Positions 11,701-22,555 of a stretch of 64,000 nt of DNA are shown in pieces. The notes beneath the pieces are model-generated. The model made no database searches. It had not been told where the DNA came from and saw only the letters and a program-made list of their open reading frames with translations. Origin of the DNA: an uncultured Clostridia bacterium (GTDB taxonomy: Bacteria; Bacillota; Clostridia; Christensenellales; Borkfalkiaceae); contig CANQAX010000001.1 of the NCBI GenBank assembly GCA_947589235.1, positions 1-64,000 of the forward strand. The letters are read 5' to 3'. Positions within the stretch are counted from its first letter, which is position 1, and the number at the start of each line of letters is the position of its first letter. Position numbers and translations under genes: made by a program.

Positions 11701-12947
11701 TTGGTGACGAGGACGGGGGCGGATTCCGCCGTCCCGACCGTGGCGCCCGCAATGCCGCCCGCCGCATACAGCGGGTAGCGCCCGTAGGAGTCGAGATTGC
11801 CCTCCACCGAGCAATAGGCGACGGTCGCGGAGTACGACGTCGAATAGCCCTGCGCAAACCCGACGATGCCGCCCAAGTAGACGAGCGGTCCGCCGAGCGA
11901 GGCGTCGTACGGGCGTGCCATATCGATGCGGATATCCCCCTCGAAGGTGCAGCCGACGATGTCCGAGCCGACGTTGTAGGCGACGATGCCGCCCACGCAG
12001 AAGTTCTGGTTCTCGTCGAGACGGAAGTCATAGTCGCACACCACGTGAAGGTCGCGCACGGTCGCCTCGGCGATGTAGCCGAAGATCCCGATGACGAGCG
12101 GGGTGTCCGTCGCGGGAATGAGGTTGGAGATGGTCTTGCCGTTCCCGTCAAACACGCCCGAGAAATACGTCGAGGAGAGGTCCGCCCCGATGGGGTCGAG
12201 CGTCTCGCCCTTGAAGTCGAGGTCGGCATCGAGGCGGATATATGCCTCGTTGTACCGCTCGTTTGCGGGGTCGTTGACGGCGAGCCCGAAGCGCTGAAAC
12301 TGCGCGGGCGTCTCGATGATGTAGGGAGAGGTCGACGTTCCCATGCCGCGGATGGGCGTGCGGTCGGGCTCGAGCCCCGCGGTGCGGAAGGAGAAGGTCC
12401 CCTCCATGGCGGGAACGGTGAAGGTGTAGACGCCGTCTTCCTCCGTGAGCGTCTGCTCGAATTCGCCGTTTCTCACCGTCACGACGGGCGTGCCGATGTA
12501 GAAGGGCGAAGTCTCGACGGAAAAGGAGACGGAGCCGCCGATCTCCGCGGACGCGGGCGAATGTCCGCCCTCGAACACGAAGTCATACGCCTCGTTCTCG
12601 ATCCAAGTGAGGCGGACGTTCCCCGTCACCGTCTCCTGCTGCCAATGCGCATACAGGGAGAAGTCCTCCGTGACGGGCGCGGAGAAGTCATAGGGCGTCT
12701 CGGCGCCCTCTTTGAACCAGCCGACAAAGTCGAAGTCATCCCGTTCGGGGTCGCGCGGCTCGGTCACAGCCTTTCCGCTCGCGACGGAGACGGAGGTGTT
12801 CTCCTGACCGTTGTCGTACACAAAGGTCACGCGGTAGAACGTCTCTGAAGAATTCGCGCCCCCATCCTTGCACGCCGCAGCGAATGCGGCAAAGAACACC
12901 ATGAGCAAAGACAAAGACGCGATGAGGAAACTCCTGCGAAGTTTCAT
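8769..12947 (-). CDS. Giant surface lipoprotein, paralogous in architecture to 4611..8750
   Basis: Lipobox MKLRRSFLIASLSLLMVFFAAFAAACKDGG; InlB-type 'DFDFVGWFKEGAETPYDFSAPVTEDFSLYAHW'; GLUG-like 'FSGVFDGNGKTISNL'. Confidence 0.85.
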   Translation of the reverse strand: MKLRRSFLIASLSLLMVFFAAFAAACKDGGANSSETFYRVTFVYDNGQENTSVSVASGKAVTEPRDPERDDFDFVGWFKEGAETPYDFSAPVTEDFSLYAHWQQETVTGNVRLTWIENEAYDFVFEGGHSPASAEIGGSVSFSVETSPFYIGTPVVTVRNGEFEQTLTEEDGVYTFTVPAMEGTFSFRTAGLEPDRTPIRGMGTSTSPYIIETPAQFQRFGLAVNDPANERYNEAYIRLDADLDFKGETLDPIGADLSSTYFSGVFDGNGKTISNLIPATDTPLVIGIFGYIAEATVRDLHVVCDYDFRLDENQNFCVGGIVAYNVGSDIVGCTFEGDIRIDMARPYDASLGGPLVYLGGIVGFAQGYSTSYSATVAYCSVEGNLDSYGRYPLYAAGGIAGATVGTAESAPVLVTNCTYSGSVGNSRGARLTGGAVGYLREYSGLSNVYTEGTAYAYSTDETVAAGGLVGFAENETAVVSSYSAMTHTAQGLEPDGNMEKGDVVGAYYKDGALLSELPLVSVDGRHVLVHDAYEVADGNVGTANASDFAAVCSLLGWADTDWTFENGRPYVNRAGEQSISVEVTFSFGGEQVAFEDEAGEMTPVSERTVTVTEAYLPVNWLFEGSGMNTFVAESGAISYGYFLDAAHTQRIPSAMPVTRGMTIYVGFADYGEVEGEYYAVITGETQHEVQLTFNEMGMMTMYCDGMLAYEMYVWDGEKILIRDAYFANFAYDVEGLSLDTDYYAVFNDDKTLLTIYDNFFFNEANNFEVIKPIPAYPHNAAMGEWFTADDTYRFYSNGTGSSDRRGDFTYTCVDNRVAIAFGSTRIIAIIAEDGKSMATEDGGLTLSLSRLDSFAGVWEAEYGYNMSVSFDGMGNFTYEGEEGTYTVEGEEAVLSNGMRAAFNADGLLVLTEDGRTTVMGREGSFIGTWTDDALGYTLVMTGIGRDGYGFAYDSRGADLTYIAERESDGDSSYINVMFWYRTSIYGMGYESPPSPDGLRGLGNMLYLSMYTPGSGYMVDDYNMAYVDQFAGTWNAEDGTVLEFNGYGGYDINALIESLGGYWIVEGWVTYTAADGTVQEVRYSFDRNAGHATFKVNDVDYTAVFGGDAVTVTSTKGTVTYRTPDLFGGSVFQSADGVTVSFNGKSNVSLGKATVTDGDTETVYDYTLDGMTATLTLGGVTAYTAAVDTATNYLLVTAAGEDAVPFGYYSAAYGKTWLGPNGTTVTISEVFDLAGYATGEFAGAEDVLFELTDPASGTIAVYLYSETLPSFYLVPQNDDNLALFDDTTALIGMLCLPDGWEGEYTAADGSVLTIDGRGLVFGYYPQAELRTGDEDLWFVYDFDGSDIVLSELDRNGESDELIERYRVSRTQTAGAVEYTAEDGSVVYVTAITE

Positions 12948-12960
12948 ATATTACCTCCTT

Positions 12961-13040
12961 GCGTCCGAAGGACGGACGCACGTCTGATAGTTGTTTTTTA
13001 TTTGCCGTGTTCGGCAAATAGCAAAGGGGCGCCCCTTTGC
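12961..13040. other. Three consecutive perfect hairpins in the oppF/lipoprotein gap
   Basis: GCAAAGGGGCGCCCCTTTGC (13021-13040), ATTTGCCG-AACA-CGGCAAAT (13000-13019), GCGTCCG-TCCTT-CGGACGC (12961-12979, just before the RBS AAGGAGG); no U-tract on the minus strand. Confidence 0.7.
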
Positions 13041-13056
13041 ATGGTTTTTCGGTGTT

Positions 13057-14096
13057 TTACGCTTCGGTGCCCTCCGGAGTTTCGGTTTCGATCCTGTGCT
13101 CGGGTTGCGGATACTTATGGCAAGCAACACTGTGTCCGTTCCCGTAATCGACGAACGCGGGTTCGACCTCTTTGCAGATGTCCATGCACTCGCGGCAGCG
13201 GGTGTGGAATTTGCACCCCTTCGGAGGGTTTGCGGGGGAAGGGATATCCCCCTCGAGAATGATGCGGTTCATCTTGACGTCCGGGTCGGGCACGGGGACC
13301 GCCGAGAAGAGCGCCTGCGTATACGGGTGCATCGGATTGTCGAACAGATCGTCCTTCTTTCCGAATTCCACCATGTTCCCGAGATACATGACGCCGACTT
13401 CGTCGGAGATGTGCTCGACGACGGAGAGGTCGTGCGAGATGAAGATATAGGCGAGATTGTCGCGCTCCTGCAGCTCCTTGAACAGGTTGATGACCTGCGC
13501 CTGAATGGACACGTCGAGCGCCGACACGGGCTCGTCGCAGATGACGAGCTTGGGGCGCAGCGCGAGCGCCTTGGCGATGCAGATCCTCTGTCTCTGTCCG
13601 CCCGAGAACTCGTGCGGGTAGCGCTTGAAGTAGTGGGACTGGAGCCCGCACTTCTCCATGACGTCGATGATATAGTCCTTATATTCGCTCTTCGGGACGA
13701 TCTTGTGCACGCGGACCGCCTCGCCGATGATCTCGCCGACGGGAAGACGGGGCGAGAGGGACGAATACGGGTCCTGAAAGATCATCTGGAAGTTGGGTCT
13801 CTCCCTGCGGAGGGCGGCGCCCTTCAGCTTGGAGATATCCTTTCCGTCGAAGATGATGCTTCCCCCCGTCACGTCGTACAGGCGGAGCACCGTTCTGCCC
13901 ATCGTCGTCTTTCCGCAGCCCGATTCGCCGACGATGCCGACCGTCTTTCCTCTCTTGAGATTGAAGGAAATGCCGTCCACCGCCTTCAGATAGCGGCGGT
14001 TCTTCGGCGAAAAGCTCTTCCCGATGGGGAAGTACTTTTTCAGTTCTTTGACTTGAAGGAGATATTCCTCGCTCCCGGGAGCGGCAGTCTGTTCGG

Positions 14097-14100
<4 letters not shown>
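13057..14100 (-). CDS. oppF: Oligopeptide ABC transporter ATP-binding protein OppF-like
   Basis: Walker A GESGCGKTTMGRT, signature FSGGQRQR, Walker B ICDEPVSALD, C-terminal 'CKFHTRCRECMDIC'; ATG at 14100 overlaps the upstream stop (ATGA). Confidence 0.93.
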
Positions 14101-15638
<1,538 letters not shown>

Positions 15639-15639
15639 C

Positions 15640-16767
15640 TTATCTCCTCGATTTCGGGTCGAAGGCGTCGCGCAAGCCGTCGCCGACGAAGTTGAACGCA
15701 AGCACCGCAAGCACGATGCAAACGCCCGGAGAGATCCAAAGGTTGGGATAGTTGGTGAGCGCCGTCTCGTTCGCGGCGGCATTGATCATGTTGCCCCATG
15801 TCGCGTAGGCGCTCGGAATGCCGATGCCGAGATAGCCGAGCGTCGCCTCGGTGAGGATGATGCCGCCGAGACCCAACGTCATCGAGACGATGAGCTGCGG
15901 CATGACGTTCGGAATGAGGTGCTTGCAGATCTTCCGCCAGACGGGAAGCCCGCTCGCCTCGGCGCTTATCATGAATTCCTGCTCGCGGAGGGATAGAATT
16001 TGCCCCCTCACGAGCCGCGCCGTCCCCGCCCAGCCGAACAGGGTCAGCATTGCCATCATGATATATAGTTTTGGCGCGTCATAGATATCGTTCCCCTCGA
16101 GCGCGACGCCCACTATCATGAGCATCGGCATGGTGGGGACGCATTGGAAGATATCGACGATACGCATGATGAGATTGTCGATCCATTTGCCGAAGTACCC
16201 CGCTATGCCGCCCAGAAGGACGCCGAGCACCGTCTCGAGTATGACGACGACGAAGCCTATCGTGAGCGAGATCCTTCCGCCGTACATGAGGCGGGAGAAC
16301 ACGTCGTACCCCTTGTCGTCCGTGCCGAGGAAGTGCGTCGCCGACGGCGGACGATAGTTCGAGGGCTCCGAGTAGGTGACGACGTAGACCTCTTCTTCAA
16401 TGATCTCCCCCGTCTCGGGGTCGGTGACCTGAACGGTGTTCTTGTCGGTGAATTCCTCGCGCACCGAGGTCGTATAGTCCGATTCCTGCTCCCCCCAGAC
16501 AAAGGGAAGGAAGGAAAAGACGGGTCCCAAGAAGGAGAATACGAACAGGACGATGAGGATGACGAGCCCCGTCACGGAGAGCTTGGAGCGGAAGAACCGC
16601 TTTAAGACGAGCCGCATGGGCGAAAGCGTACGGGTCGTCGCTTCCTCCATCTCGCTCATTTCGGGCAGGCGATTGGGTGCGCCCGCTTCGGAGACGCCCT
16701 CTTCGGGCACCGTTTCAGAAATCAAACCCTCTTCGGGCTGTTCCGTTTCATTCCGGATCTCTTCCAT
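15640..16767 (-). CDS. oppC: Oligopeptide ABC transporter permease OppC-like
   Basis: 'HFLGTDDKGYDVFSRLMYGGRISLTIGF' and 'EASGLPVWRKICKHLIPNVMPQLIV' (EAA loop). Confidence 0.92.
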   Translation of the reverse strand: MEEIRNETEQPEEGLISETVPEEGVSEAGAPNRLPEMSEMEEATTRTLSPMRLVLKRFFRSKLSVTGLVILIVLFVFSFLGPVFSFLPFVWGEQESDYTTSVREEFTDKNTVQVTDPETGEIIEEEVYVVTYSEPSNYRPPSATHFLGTDDKGYDVFSRLMYGGRISLTIGFVVVILETVLGVLLGGIAGYFGKWIDNLIMRIVDIFQCVPTMPMLMIVGVALEGNDIYDAPKLYIMMAMLTLFGWAGTARLVRGQILSLREQEFMISAEASGLPVWRKICKHLIPNVMPQLIVSMTLGLGGIILTEATLGYLGIGIPSAYATWGNMINAAANETALTNYPNLWISPGVCIVLAVLAFNFVGDGLRDAFDPKSRR

Positions 16768-16779
16768 CGCCGCACCTCC

Positions 16780-18237
16780 TTATGTCAATTTCACGCGCGG
16801 ATCGACGACCGCGTACATCAGGTCACTGAGGAGGGTGCCGATGACCGTCATGATGGCGAGGAACATGTTGTATCCCATGATGAAGGGAACGTCCGCGACC
16901 AACAGGGCGTCATAGGCGAGTTTCCCGATCCCCGGAATGGAGAACACCGTCTCCGTTATCATCGCGCCGCCGAAGAGGGAGGGCAGGATGCCTGCCATCA
17001 TCGTGACGAGGGGGATCATCGTGTTGCGGAAGGCGTGCTTGTAGATGACCGTCCGCTCCGAGAGCCCCTTCGCGCGCGCCGTACGGATGTAGTCCGAGTT
17101 GAGCACCTCGAGGGTGTTGGTGCGCGTGTAGCGCATGAGCGACCCGACGGAGAGAATGACGAGCACGAACATGGGCAATACCATGTGCCAGAGGATATCG
17201 CCGAACACGGCGAATCCCGAGGCGTCCATCGGGAGCGAGCCCTTGATCCCACTGACGGGGAACCACTTGAGCTTGACGGCGAACACGCGGATGACGAGGG
17301 CGCCGAGGAAGAAGGTGGGCAAGCTGATACCGATCATGACGAGCACGGTGACGGTATAGTCGACGACGCCGTACTGGTTGACCGCCGCCTTGATCCCGAG
17401 CGGGATGGCGATGGCGAATTGCAGAATGGTGGCGACGAACGCAATTGCAAACGAGATCCCCATGTTCTTCATGATGACCTCGCCCACGGGCGCCTTGTAC
17501 TTGAACGACATGCCCATATCCCCCTTGAGGAGATTGAACAGCCAGGTGAAGTACCCCGCAAACAGCGAGCCGACTTTGTCCCAGAAGGTCGCGACGGAAT
17601 ACTTGACTTCCCCCGAATAGACGGGCTTGCCGTTCGGGCTGAACGAGAGGCGGGGCAATCCCCCCTCCCGCACGACCGAATACGTCCCCTCCTCGAGGGT
17701 CTCGGTGCGGTCGACGATGGTGATGCCGCGGTTGTCCTCTTCCTCCGAGGTCTCTCCTCCCTCCGCATTCTCGTCCTCGGTGACGGTCACTTCGCTCGAG
17801 AGGATGACCTCGATCTTGTACGTCCCCGTGGTGAAGGCGCCCGTCTCGTCCTTGCGGACGGCGTCGAGGGTGATGCGGTAATCGCCCGACTCATACTCCC
17901 CTTCGTACCACTCCTCCTCGGAGAGGTACCCCTTCGTCACGCGCTCGTATGTATCTTCCTTGGTATTCTTGCGGAAGGTGCGCGACGCGACGTCCTCGTG
18001 GGAGCCCGCGCCGGGGATGACGTCGAGGTAGGCGTCGGGCATGTTGAGCCCGTACAGCTCCTTGATGCGGTCCACATCCGATTCCTGCATGGTGCCCTGC
18101 GAGAGCGCGCTCGCAAACTGCTGATCGACGAAGTCGACCGGCATCATGCGCGCGAGCCCATAGATGATGATGGACACGCCGAAGAGAATGAGAACGCAGA
18201 GGAGAAGCCTCTTGATGATGTATTTCAGCGTTTTCAT
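16780..18237 (-). CDS. oppB: Oligopeptide ABC transporter permease OppB-like with enlarged periplasmic-side loop
   Basis: N-terminal TM, 'DYIRTARAKGLSERTVIYKHAFRNTMIPLVT' EAA loop, C-terminal 'ADVPFIMGYNMFLAIMTVIGTLLSDLMYAVVDPRVKL'; 485 aa. Confidence 0.92.
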   Translation of the reverse strand: MKTLKYIIKRLLLCVLILFGVSIIIYGLARMMPVDFVDQQFASALSQGTMQESDVDRIKELYGLNMPDAYLDVIPGAGSHEDVASRTFRKNTKEDTYERVTKGYLSEEEWYEGEYESGDYRITLDAVRKDETGAFTTGTYKIEVILSSEVTVTEDENAEGGETSEEEDNRGITIVDRTETLEEGTYSVVREGGLPRLSFSPNGKPVYSGEVKYSVATFWDKVGSLFAGYFTWLFNLLKGDMGMSFKYKAPVGEVIMKNMGISFAIAFVATILQFAIAIPLGIKAAVNQYGVVDYTVTVLVMIGISLPTFFLGALVIRVFAVKLKWFPVSGIKGSLPMDASGFAVFGDILWHMVLPMFVLVILSVGSLMRYTRTNTLEVLNSDYIRTARAKGLSERTVIYKHAFRNTMIPLVTMMAGILPSLFGGAMITETVFSIPGIGKLAYDALLVADVPFIMGYNMFLAIMTVIGTLLSDLMYAVVDPRVKLT

Positions 18238-18252
18238 GGTACCTGCCTTTGG

Positions 18253-18278
18253 AACGGGGCGACAGGCGCCGCCCCGTT
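18253..18278 (-). other. Intercistronic hairpin between oppA and oppB
   Basis: AACGGGGCG-GCGCCTGT-CGCCCCGTT, 9-bp perfect stem, no following U-tract. Confidence 0.7.
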
Positions 18279-18304
18279 ACCTCGGTTGCGTCGTCTTGTT
18301 ATGT

Positions 18305-20983
18305 TCAGTGCTTATAGTCCACTTCCCAGATGCGGGAGAACAGCCCGTTGTACGCGCCGACTTCCGTTTCGGGCGTGAGCGTCGCGGAGTCGATGATGTC
18401 GCCGTTGTAGGCATACATGTCGCTCCTCTGGTAGGTCGGGAACTCGACCGCGAGCTCCATGATCTTGTCGAGCGCCCGCGCATAGATCGACTTGCGCTGA
18501 TTCTGGTTGTCCGTCTCCCTGCCCTCGTCGATGAGCCCGCTGAGCTCGGTGACGATGTCGTACTCCGTCGAGTAGAGCTCCCTGTTCTTGAGGATCTGCG
18601 GGTAGCCCCAGTTGTTGACGCTCGTCGCCTTGGAATCCATGTGGTAGACCTGATACATATCGGGGTCCACCGTGGACGACCAAGCCGCCGCCCATACCGT
18701 GAGCTTGCCGGTGGTGAGGTCGGAGAGCGCCGTCTGCGACTGGACGACCTTGATGTTGAAACCGACCCTGTTGAGAATTTCCTGCGCGTTCAGGAACATC
18801 GCGTATGCGGGGTGATCGGTCGAGCCGCCCGCGATGGTGAACTTGTAGTCAAGGGTGTCCGTCCCGAAGCCGGGGATGTCCTTCGACCAGCTGTTGTCCT
18901 CGGCGTTGTAGGTGTATTGCGCAGCTTCGAGGAGCTGGCGGATCTCGTTCCCCGTGGAGTCGTAGGCGTAGCTCAAGCCGCTCGGCGTCTCATACACGCC
19001 CGCAGCCGACGGGTATGCCCAGCTGACCTTCGTCATCGGGCGGACGATGGACTCTGCGAGCCCGCCCTTATAGTAGTTGTTGAAGATGATGCTCGTGTCC
19101 ATCGCCTTCATGATGGCGCGGCGCACGTTGATGTCGGGCACGAAGCGGGGGTTGATCCCGACATAGCCGTAGCCCGCCGTCTTTGCCTCGACGTGCTCGA
19201 TGCCGAGATTGTCGAGCTCCTGCATCTTGTCCGTCGTGGCATTCGGTTCGCCGTAGAGAATTTCGCCGGAGTTGAGGGAGTTGACGATCTGGTCGGTCTG
19301 CACGACGCGGTAGCGGAGGTACTTTATTTTCGCGTTCTCGATCCCCGAGCCGACGGTGTGGAAGTACTCGTTCCGCTGATAGTATGCGTAGTTCATGTTG
19401 AAGAAGTCGCCGCCGCTCGTTGCGGGGTCGCCGTCCGCGCTCGAAGCCATGTAGGGACCGGCGCCCACGGGAAGGCGGACCTTTTCGGGGGCATTCAGGA
19501 CCTCTTGGAAGAAGTTGAAGTCGCCGAGTTCGACGCCGAATTCACCCTTGGAGGCGTCGAACGCCTCGACGTAATTCTTGCCCTGATAGGTGCCCGAATA
19601 GTAGTTGAGGGGCGCAACTTGGAAGGAGAAGTTCCAGATAGCCTTGGGGTCGACGCCGCGGATCTTGATCTGAAGGATCTCGCAGTTCTCGCCGAGGGAG
19701 TGACCATAGATACTATCGCTCGTGAAGGTCGTGATGCCGCTGACCGTGGGAACGGCGCGCGTTCCCTTGAACTGGTCGCGCTTGTACTCCGCCATGAAGC
19801 GGCTGCGCGCGGTATCCGCCGTCGTCCACCAGTTGAGGACCTCTTCCACGTTGGAGGGGAAGTTGCTCGTGAGCCCGCTCCCCGCAAGTTTATCGGGATT
19901 GGAGGGGTCGTAGTTCGGGAAATAGTTGCCGAACACCGTCTCGATACAGAACTGCCTCTGCCCCTCTTCGGTGTTGGCGTCGAGCCCGTGCGCCGCGCAA
20001 TATTCGTTGAGCGACGTGCGGCGGTCCGCCTCGATAGCGGGGTCGATGCGGCAGTTGCCGTCCTCGTCCTTCAAGTACCCCTTCCTGTCGTCGCGGAGCT
20101 GGATGAGCTCGGTGTCTCCGCCGTAGTCCATGAGGTAGATGAGCCAAGCCTCGTCGAAGCCTTCCCACTTCTCGTACGATTCGATGCTGTCCTTCGCCGT
20201 GCCCCAGTAGGACTCGAGTTCCTTCTTGAACTCGGACGCGGTGTACAGATAGTCGTCGAGCATGCTCGCCTTCTGTTCTTCCGTCCAGCGGTCGGTCACC
20301 TTGTCGTTCCCCGTGTAGGCGCCGCGGAAGTTGACGTAGTCGACGAGCTCGTTGACGCGCTCGTCCGCCGCCGCCGTCGCCGCCTCGTCAAAGGCATCGG
20401 AGGAGCCCTGCGTCGCGTTGGCGTTCTGCGTGCGGTAGGCGTTCAAGCCGATGATGTGCGTGGAGTAGACGGTCGCCGAGCCCGTGTAGGCGGGATCGAG
20501 GTAGGTGTAGAGGTTGAACAGCACGTCCTTCATCGTGAGGGGATCGCCGTTCGAGAACTGAATGCCGTTCTTGATGGCGAGCTGATAGGTCGTCGTCCCG
20601 GTATAGCCCGGATATTCGAGGCTGCCGTCCGTGTCACTCTCATCGTACACGGAATCCCAGTACTTGACGACGCACGGCTCGTTGTCCGCCTCGATGTAGG
20701 TCGTCTGACCCGTCGACGTGTCCACATCCTTCCGGGGGACGATCCCGCCCTCCTTGTCGGTGGTGAGCATGCCGATCTGCGTCATGCCGATGATGGTCGT
20801 GTCGTACGCGGACGTCGCGAAGAAGGGGTTGAACACCTCGTCGGGCGTGGAAATGCCCATGACGAGCGGTTCATTCTCCGAATCGTTCGTTCCGTCGTCT
20901 CCGCCGCAGCCGACCGCGCCCATCGTGAACGCGACCGCGAGGGCGAAGCCCGTCGTCATCTCGAAAATCTTCCTTGCTTTCAT
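18305..20983 (-). CDS. oppA: Oligopeptide ABC transporter substrate-binding lipoprotein (SBP_bac_5-like)
   Basis: Lipobox TMGAVGCGG; 'QLAIKNGIQFSNGDPLTMKDVLFNL', 'GINPRFVPDINVRRAIMKAMDTS'; first gene of the opp block. Confidence 0.88.
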   Translation of the reverse strand: MKARKIFEMTTGFALAVAFTMGAVGCGGDDGTNDSENEPLVMGISTPDEVFNPFFATSAYDTTIIGMTQIGMLTTDKEGGIVPRKDVDTSTGQTTYIEADNEPCVVKYWDSVYDESDTDGSLEYPGYTGTTTYQLAIKNGIQFSNGDPLTMKDVLFNLYTYLDPAYTGSATVYSTHIIGLNAYRTQNANATQGSSDAFDEAATAAADERVNELVDYVNFRGAYTGNDKVTDRWTEEQKASMLDDYLYTASEFKKELESYWGTAKDSIESYEKWEGFDEAWLIYLMDYGGDTELIQLRDDRKGYLKDEDGNCRIDPAIEADRRTSLNEYCAAHGLDANTEEGQRQFCIETVFGNYFPNYDPSNPDKLAGSGLTSNFPSNVEEVLNWWTTADTARSRFMAEYKRDQFKGTRAVPTVSGITTFTSDSIYGHSLGENCEILQIKIRGVDPKAIWNFSFQVAPLNYYSGTYQGKNYVEAFDASKGEFGVELGDFNFFQEVLNAPEKVRLPVGAGPYMASSADGDPATSGGDFFNMNYAYYQRNEYFHTVGSGIENAKIKYLRYRVVQTDQIVNSLNSGEILYGEPNATTDKMQELDNLGIEHVEAKTAGYGYVGINPRFVPDINVRRAIMKAMDTSIIFNNYYKGGLAESIVRPMTKVSWAYPSAAGVYETPSGLSYAYDSTGNEIRQLLEAAQYTYNAEDNSWSKDIPGFGTDTLDYKFTIAGGSTDHPAYAMFLNAQEILNRVGFNIKVVQSQTALSDLTTGKLTVWAAAWSSTVDPDMYQVYHMDSKATSVNNWGYPQILKNRELYSTEYDIVTELSGLIDEGRETDNQNQRKSIYARALDKIMELAVEFPTYQRSDMYAYNGDIIDSATLTPETEVGAYNGLFSRIWEVDYKH

Positions 20984-21005
20984 ATCGTCGATTCCTCCTT
21001 TTTTC

Positions 21006-22469
21006 TCATTGATCCTGTTGTTCTTGTTCGGGTTCGGGCGGTTCGATCAGGGTGATGTTCCCGTCCGTCGTGTCCGTTATCACGGCTCCCCTGTCCGTTC
21101 CGATGAGTTTGCCGTACGAGAGCCTGCCCTTGTCCGCGATGGCGGCGAGCTCGAGCGTGCCCGAGATCCTCACCCGCTCGATCCGCGCACCCTCCTCTGC
21201 GACGCCCGCGAGGAGCCCGAGGTGGTAGTTGCTCGAAAAGGCGGCTGAAAACTTGTACGTCGCGTCCTCGAAGGTGATGTCGTGAATGTACGCCGCGGCG
21301 CCCAACCTTCCGAAGATGCCGAAGCCCGTCTCGGTCGGGTCGTAGCGGGTCGCCGTCCTGTCCACCGAAATGCCCTTGACGGTGTGGTTGTTTCCGTTCA
21401 CCTCGCCGTTGAACACCTTGTTGGCGCCGCTGAACTCCGAAGTGTATTCGATGTCGCAATCGAGCCAGATCCGCGCATTCGCGGTCGAAAGTGCGGACGC
21501 GAACTGCGAGGGCGTGCGCGCGATGTTCCATACTCCCTCGAGGAAGAAGGCGTACACCGTCTTGACGGGGAAGCCGTTCTCCCCGATGTCCTCGGCGGAG
21601 GGATAGCGGTAGGAATTGAACGCGAACGTCTCCGAATCCGCCGCTTCCTCATACGTCTGCACCGCATTTTCGTACAAGCCGTAGAGGGTATATCCGTCCT
21701 TGCGGGGATACTCGGACGCGCCGGGGTCGAATGCCATCTCGCCGACGGTGCCGAAGTACTGCTTGAGCTCGGTGCCCGTCACGGCGTCGAGCACGCGGAT
21801 GTACGGCATGTCGATGTAGTGCGCATAGAGGGTGACGTCCTCCTCGACGCGGTTCCCCGCAAAGTTCCACTTCGCGGACGTGTCAAGCGCCACTTCGACG
21901 CGGGTCACCCGAAGGGGGTTCCCCTCCCCGTCGAGAATGGCGGTCTTGCCGTCGAGCGAGTTGACGAATCCGCGGCTCGTCATCGAGAAGGGCTCGTCGT
22001 CCTCCTCCTGCGAGAGGAGCCCGAGCGGGCTCAAGAAGAGCCGCTTGTCCTCCGCCGTATTGAGGTAGGTCTCGCCGTCGGGGGCGAGAAGGTACCCCTC
22101 CGCGTCCGTCTTGATGGCGTTGCCGTCCTTGTCGTTGCGGAAGAAGTCGCCGTCCACGTCGAGCGGGTGCCCTTCCTCATCGGTCACGGCGAGATACCAG
22201 CCGTCGATGTACTTCTGTTCGACTTCGCCGCTCTCGAACTTGATGCCGAGGCGAGGGTCCCCGGGCGCGACCGCGATCCCCCCCTTCTTGAGACCGAGAT
22301 ACTGCGTCTTGCAGCTCACCGCGTCGAGAAGGTGGGACACGTTGTAGTTGAAGGTCACGAGCACGTCGAACTTGCTCTCCTCCCCGCCCGAAGAACAGGC
22401 GGCGAAGGAGGCGGCAAGGCACGCCGCCATCACGCCCGTAAGAAGTGCCTGTACGATCTTTTTTCTCAT
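21006..22469 (-). CDS. Surface lipoprotein with GLUG-like segment
   Basis: Lipobox MRKKIVQALLTGVMAACLAASFAACSSGG (ATG at 22469); 'FNGEVNGNNHTVKGISV...GFGIFGRLGAAAYIHDITFED'. Confidence 0.8.
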   Translation of the reverse strand: MRKKIVQALLTGVMAACLAASFAACSSGGEESKFDVLVTFNYNVSHLLDAVSCKTQYLGLKKGGIAVAPGDPRLGIKFESGEVEQKYIDGWYLAVTDEEGHPLDVDGDFFRNDKDGNAIKTDAEGYLLAPDGETYLNTAEDKRLFLSPLGLLSQEEDDEPFSMTSRGFVNSLDGKTAILDGEGNPLRVTRVEVALDTSAKWNFAGNRVEEDVTLYAHYIDMPYIRVLDAVTGTELKQYFGTVGEMAFDPGASEYPRKDGYTLYGLYENAVQTYEEAADSETFAFNSYRYPSAEDIGENGFPVKTVYAFFLEGVWNIARTPSQFASALSTANARIWLDCDIEYTSEFSGANKVFNGEVNGNNHTVKGISVDRTATRYDPTETGFGIFGRLGAAAYIHDITFEDATYKFSAAFSSNYHLGLLAGVAEEGARIERVRISGTLELAAIADKGRLSYGKLIGTDRGAVITDTTDGNITLIEPPEPEQEQQDQ

Positions 22470-22506
22470 GCTTTTCCTCTCGGAGTCCTGTCCTCTCCGT
22501 CCGACC

Positions 22507-22536
22507 ATTATATCGTGCGGGAGAGGGCTTTGTCAA
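22507..22536 (-). promoter_or_regulatory. Sigma-70-type promoter for lipoprotein/opp transcription unit
   Basis: TTGACA (22531-22536) - 18 nt - TATAAT (22507-22512). Confidence 0.8.
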
Positions 22537-22555
22537 CTTTTTTCGCGGGCAGAAG

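Noticed and set aside
4362-12848. Plus-strand ORFs of 1340 and 1291 aa opposite the giant lipoproteins
   Set aside because: Same mirror-frame effect; composition biased and no RBS/promoter or domain.
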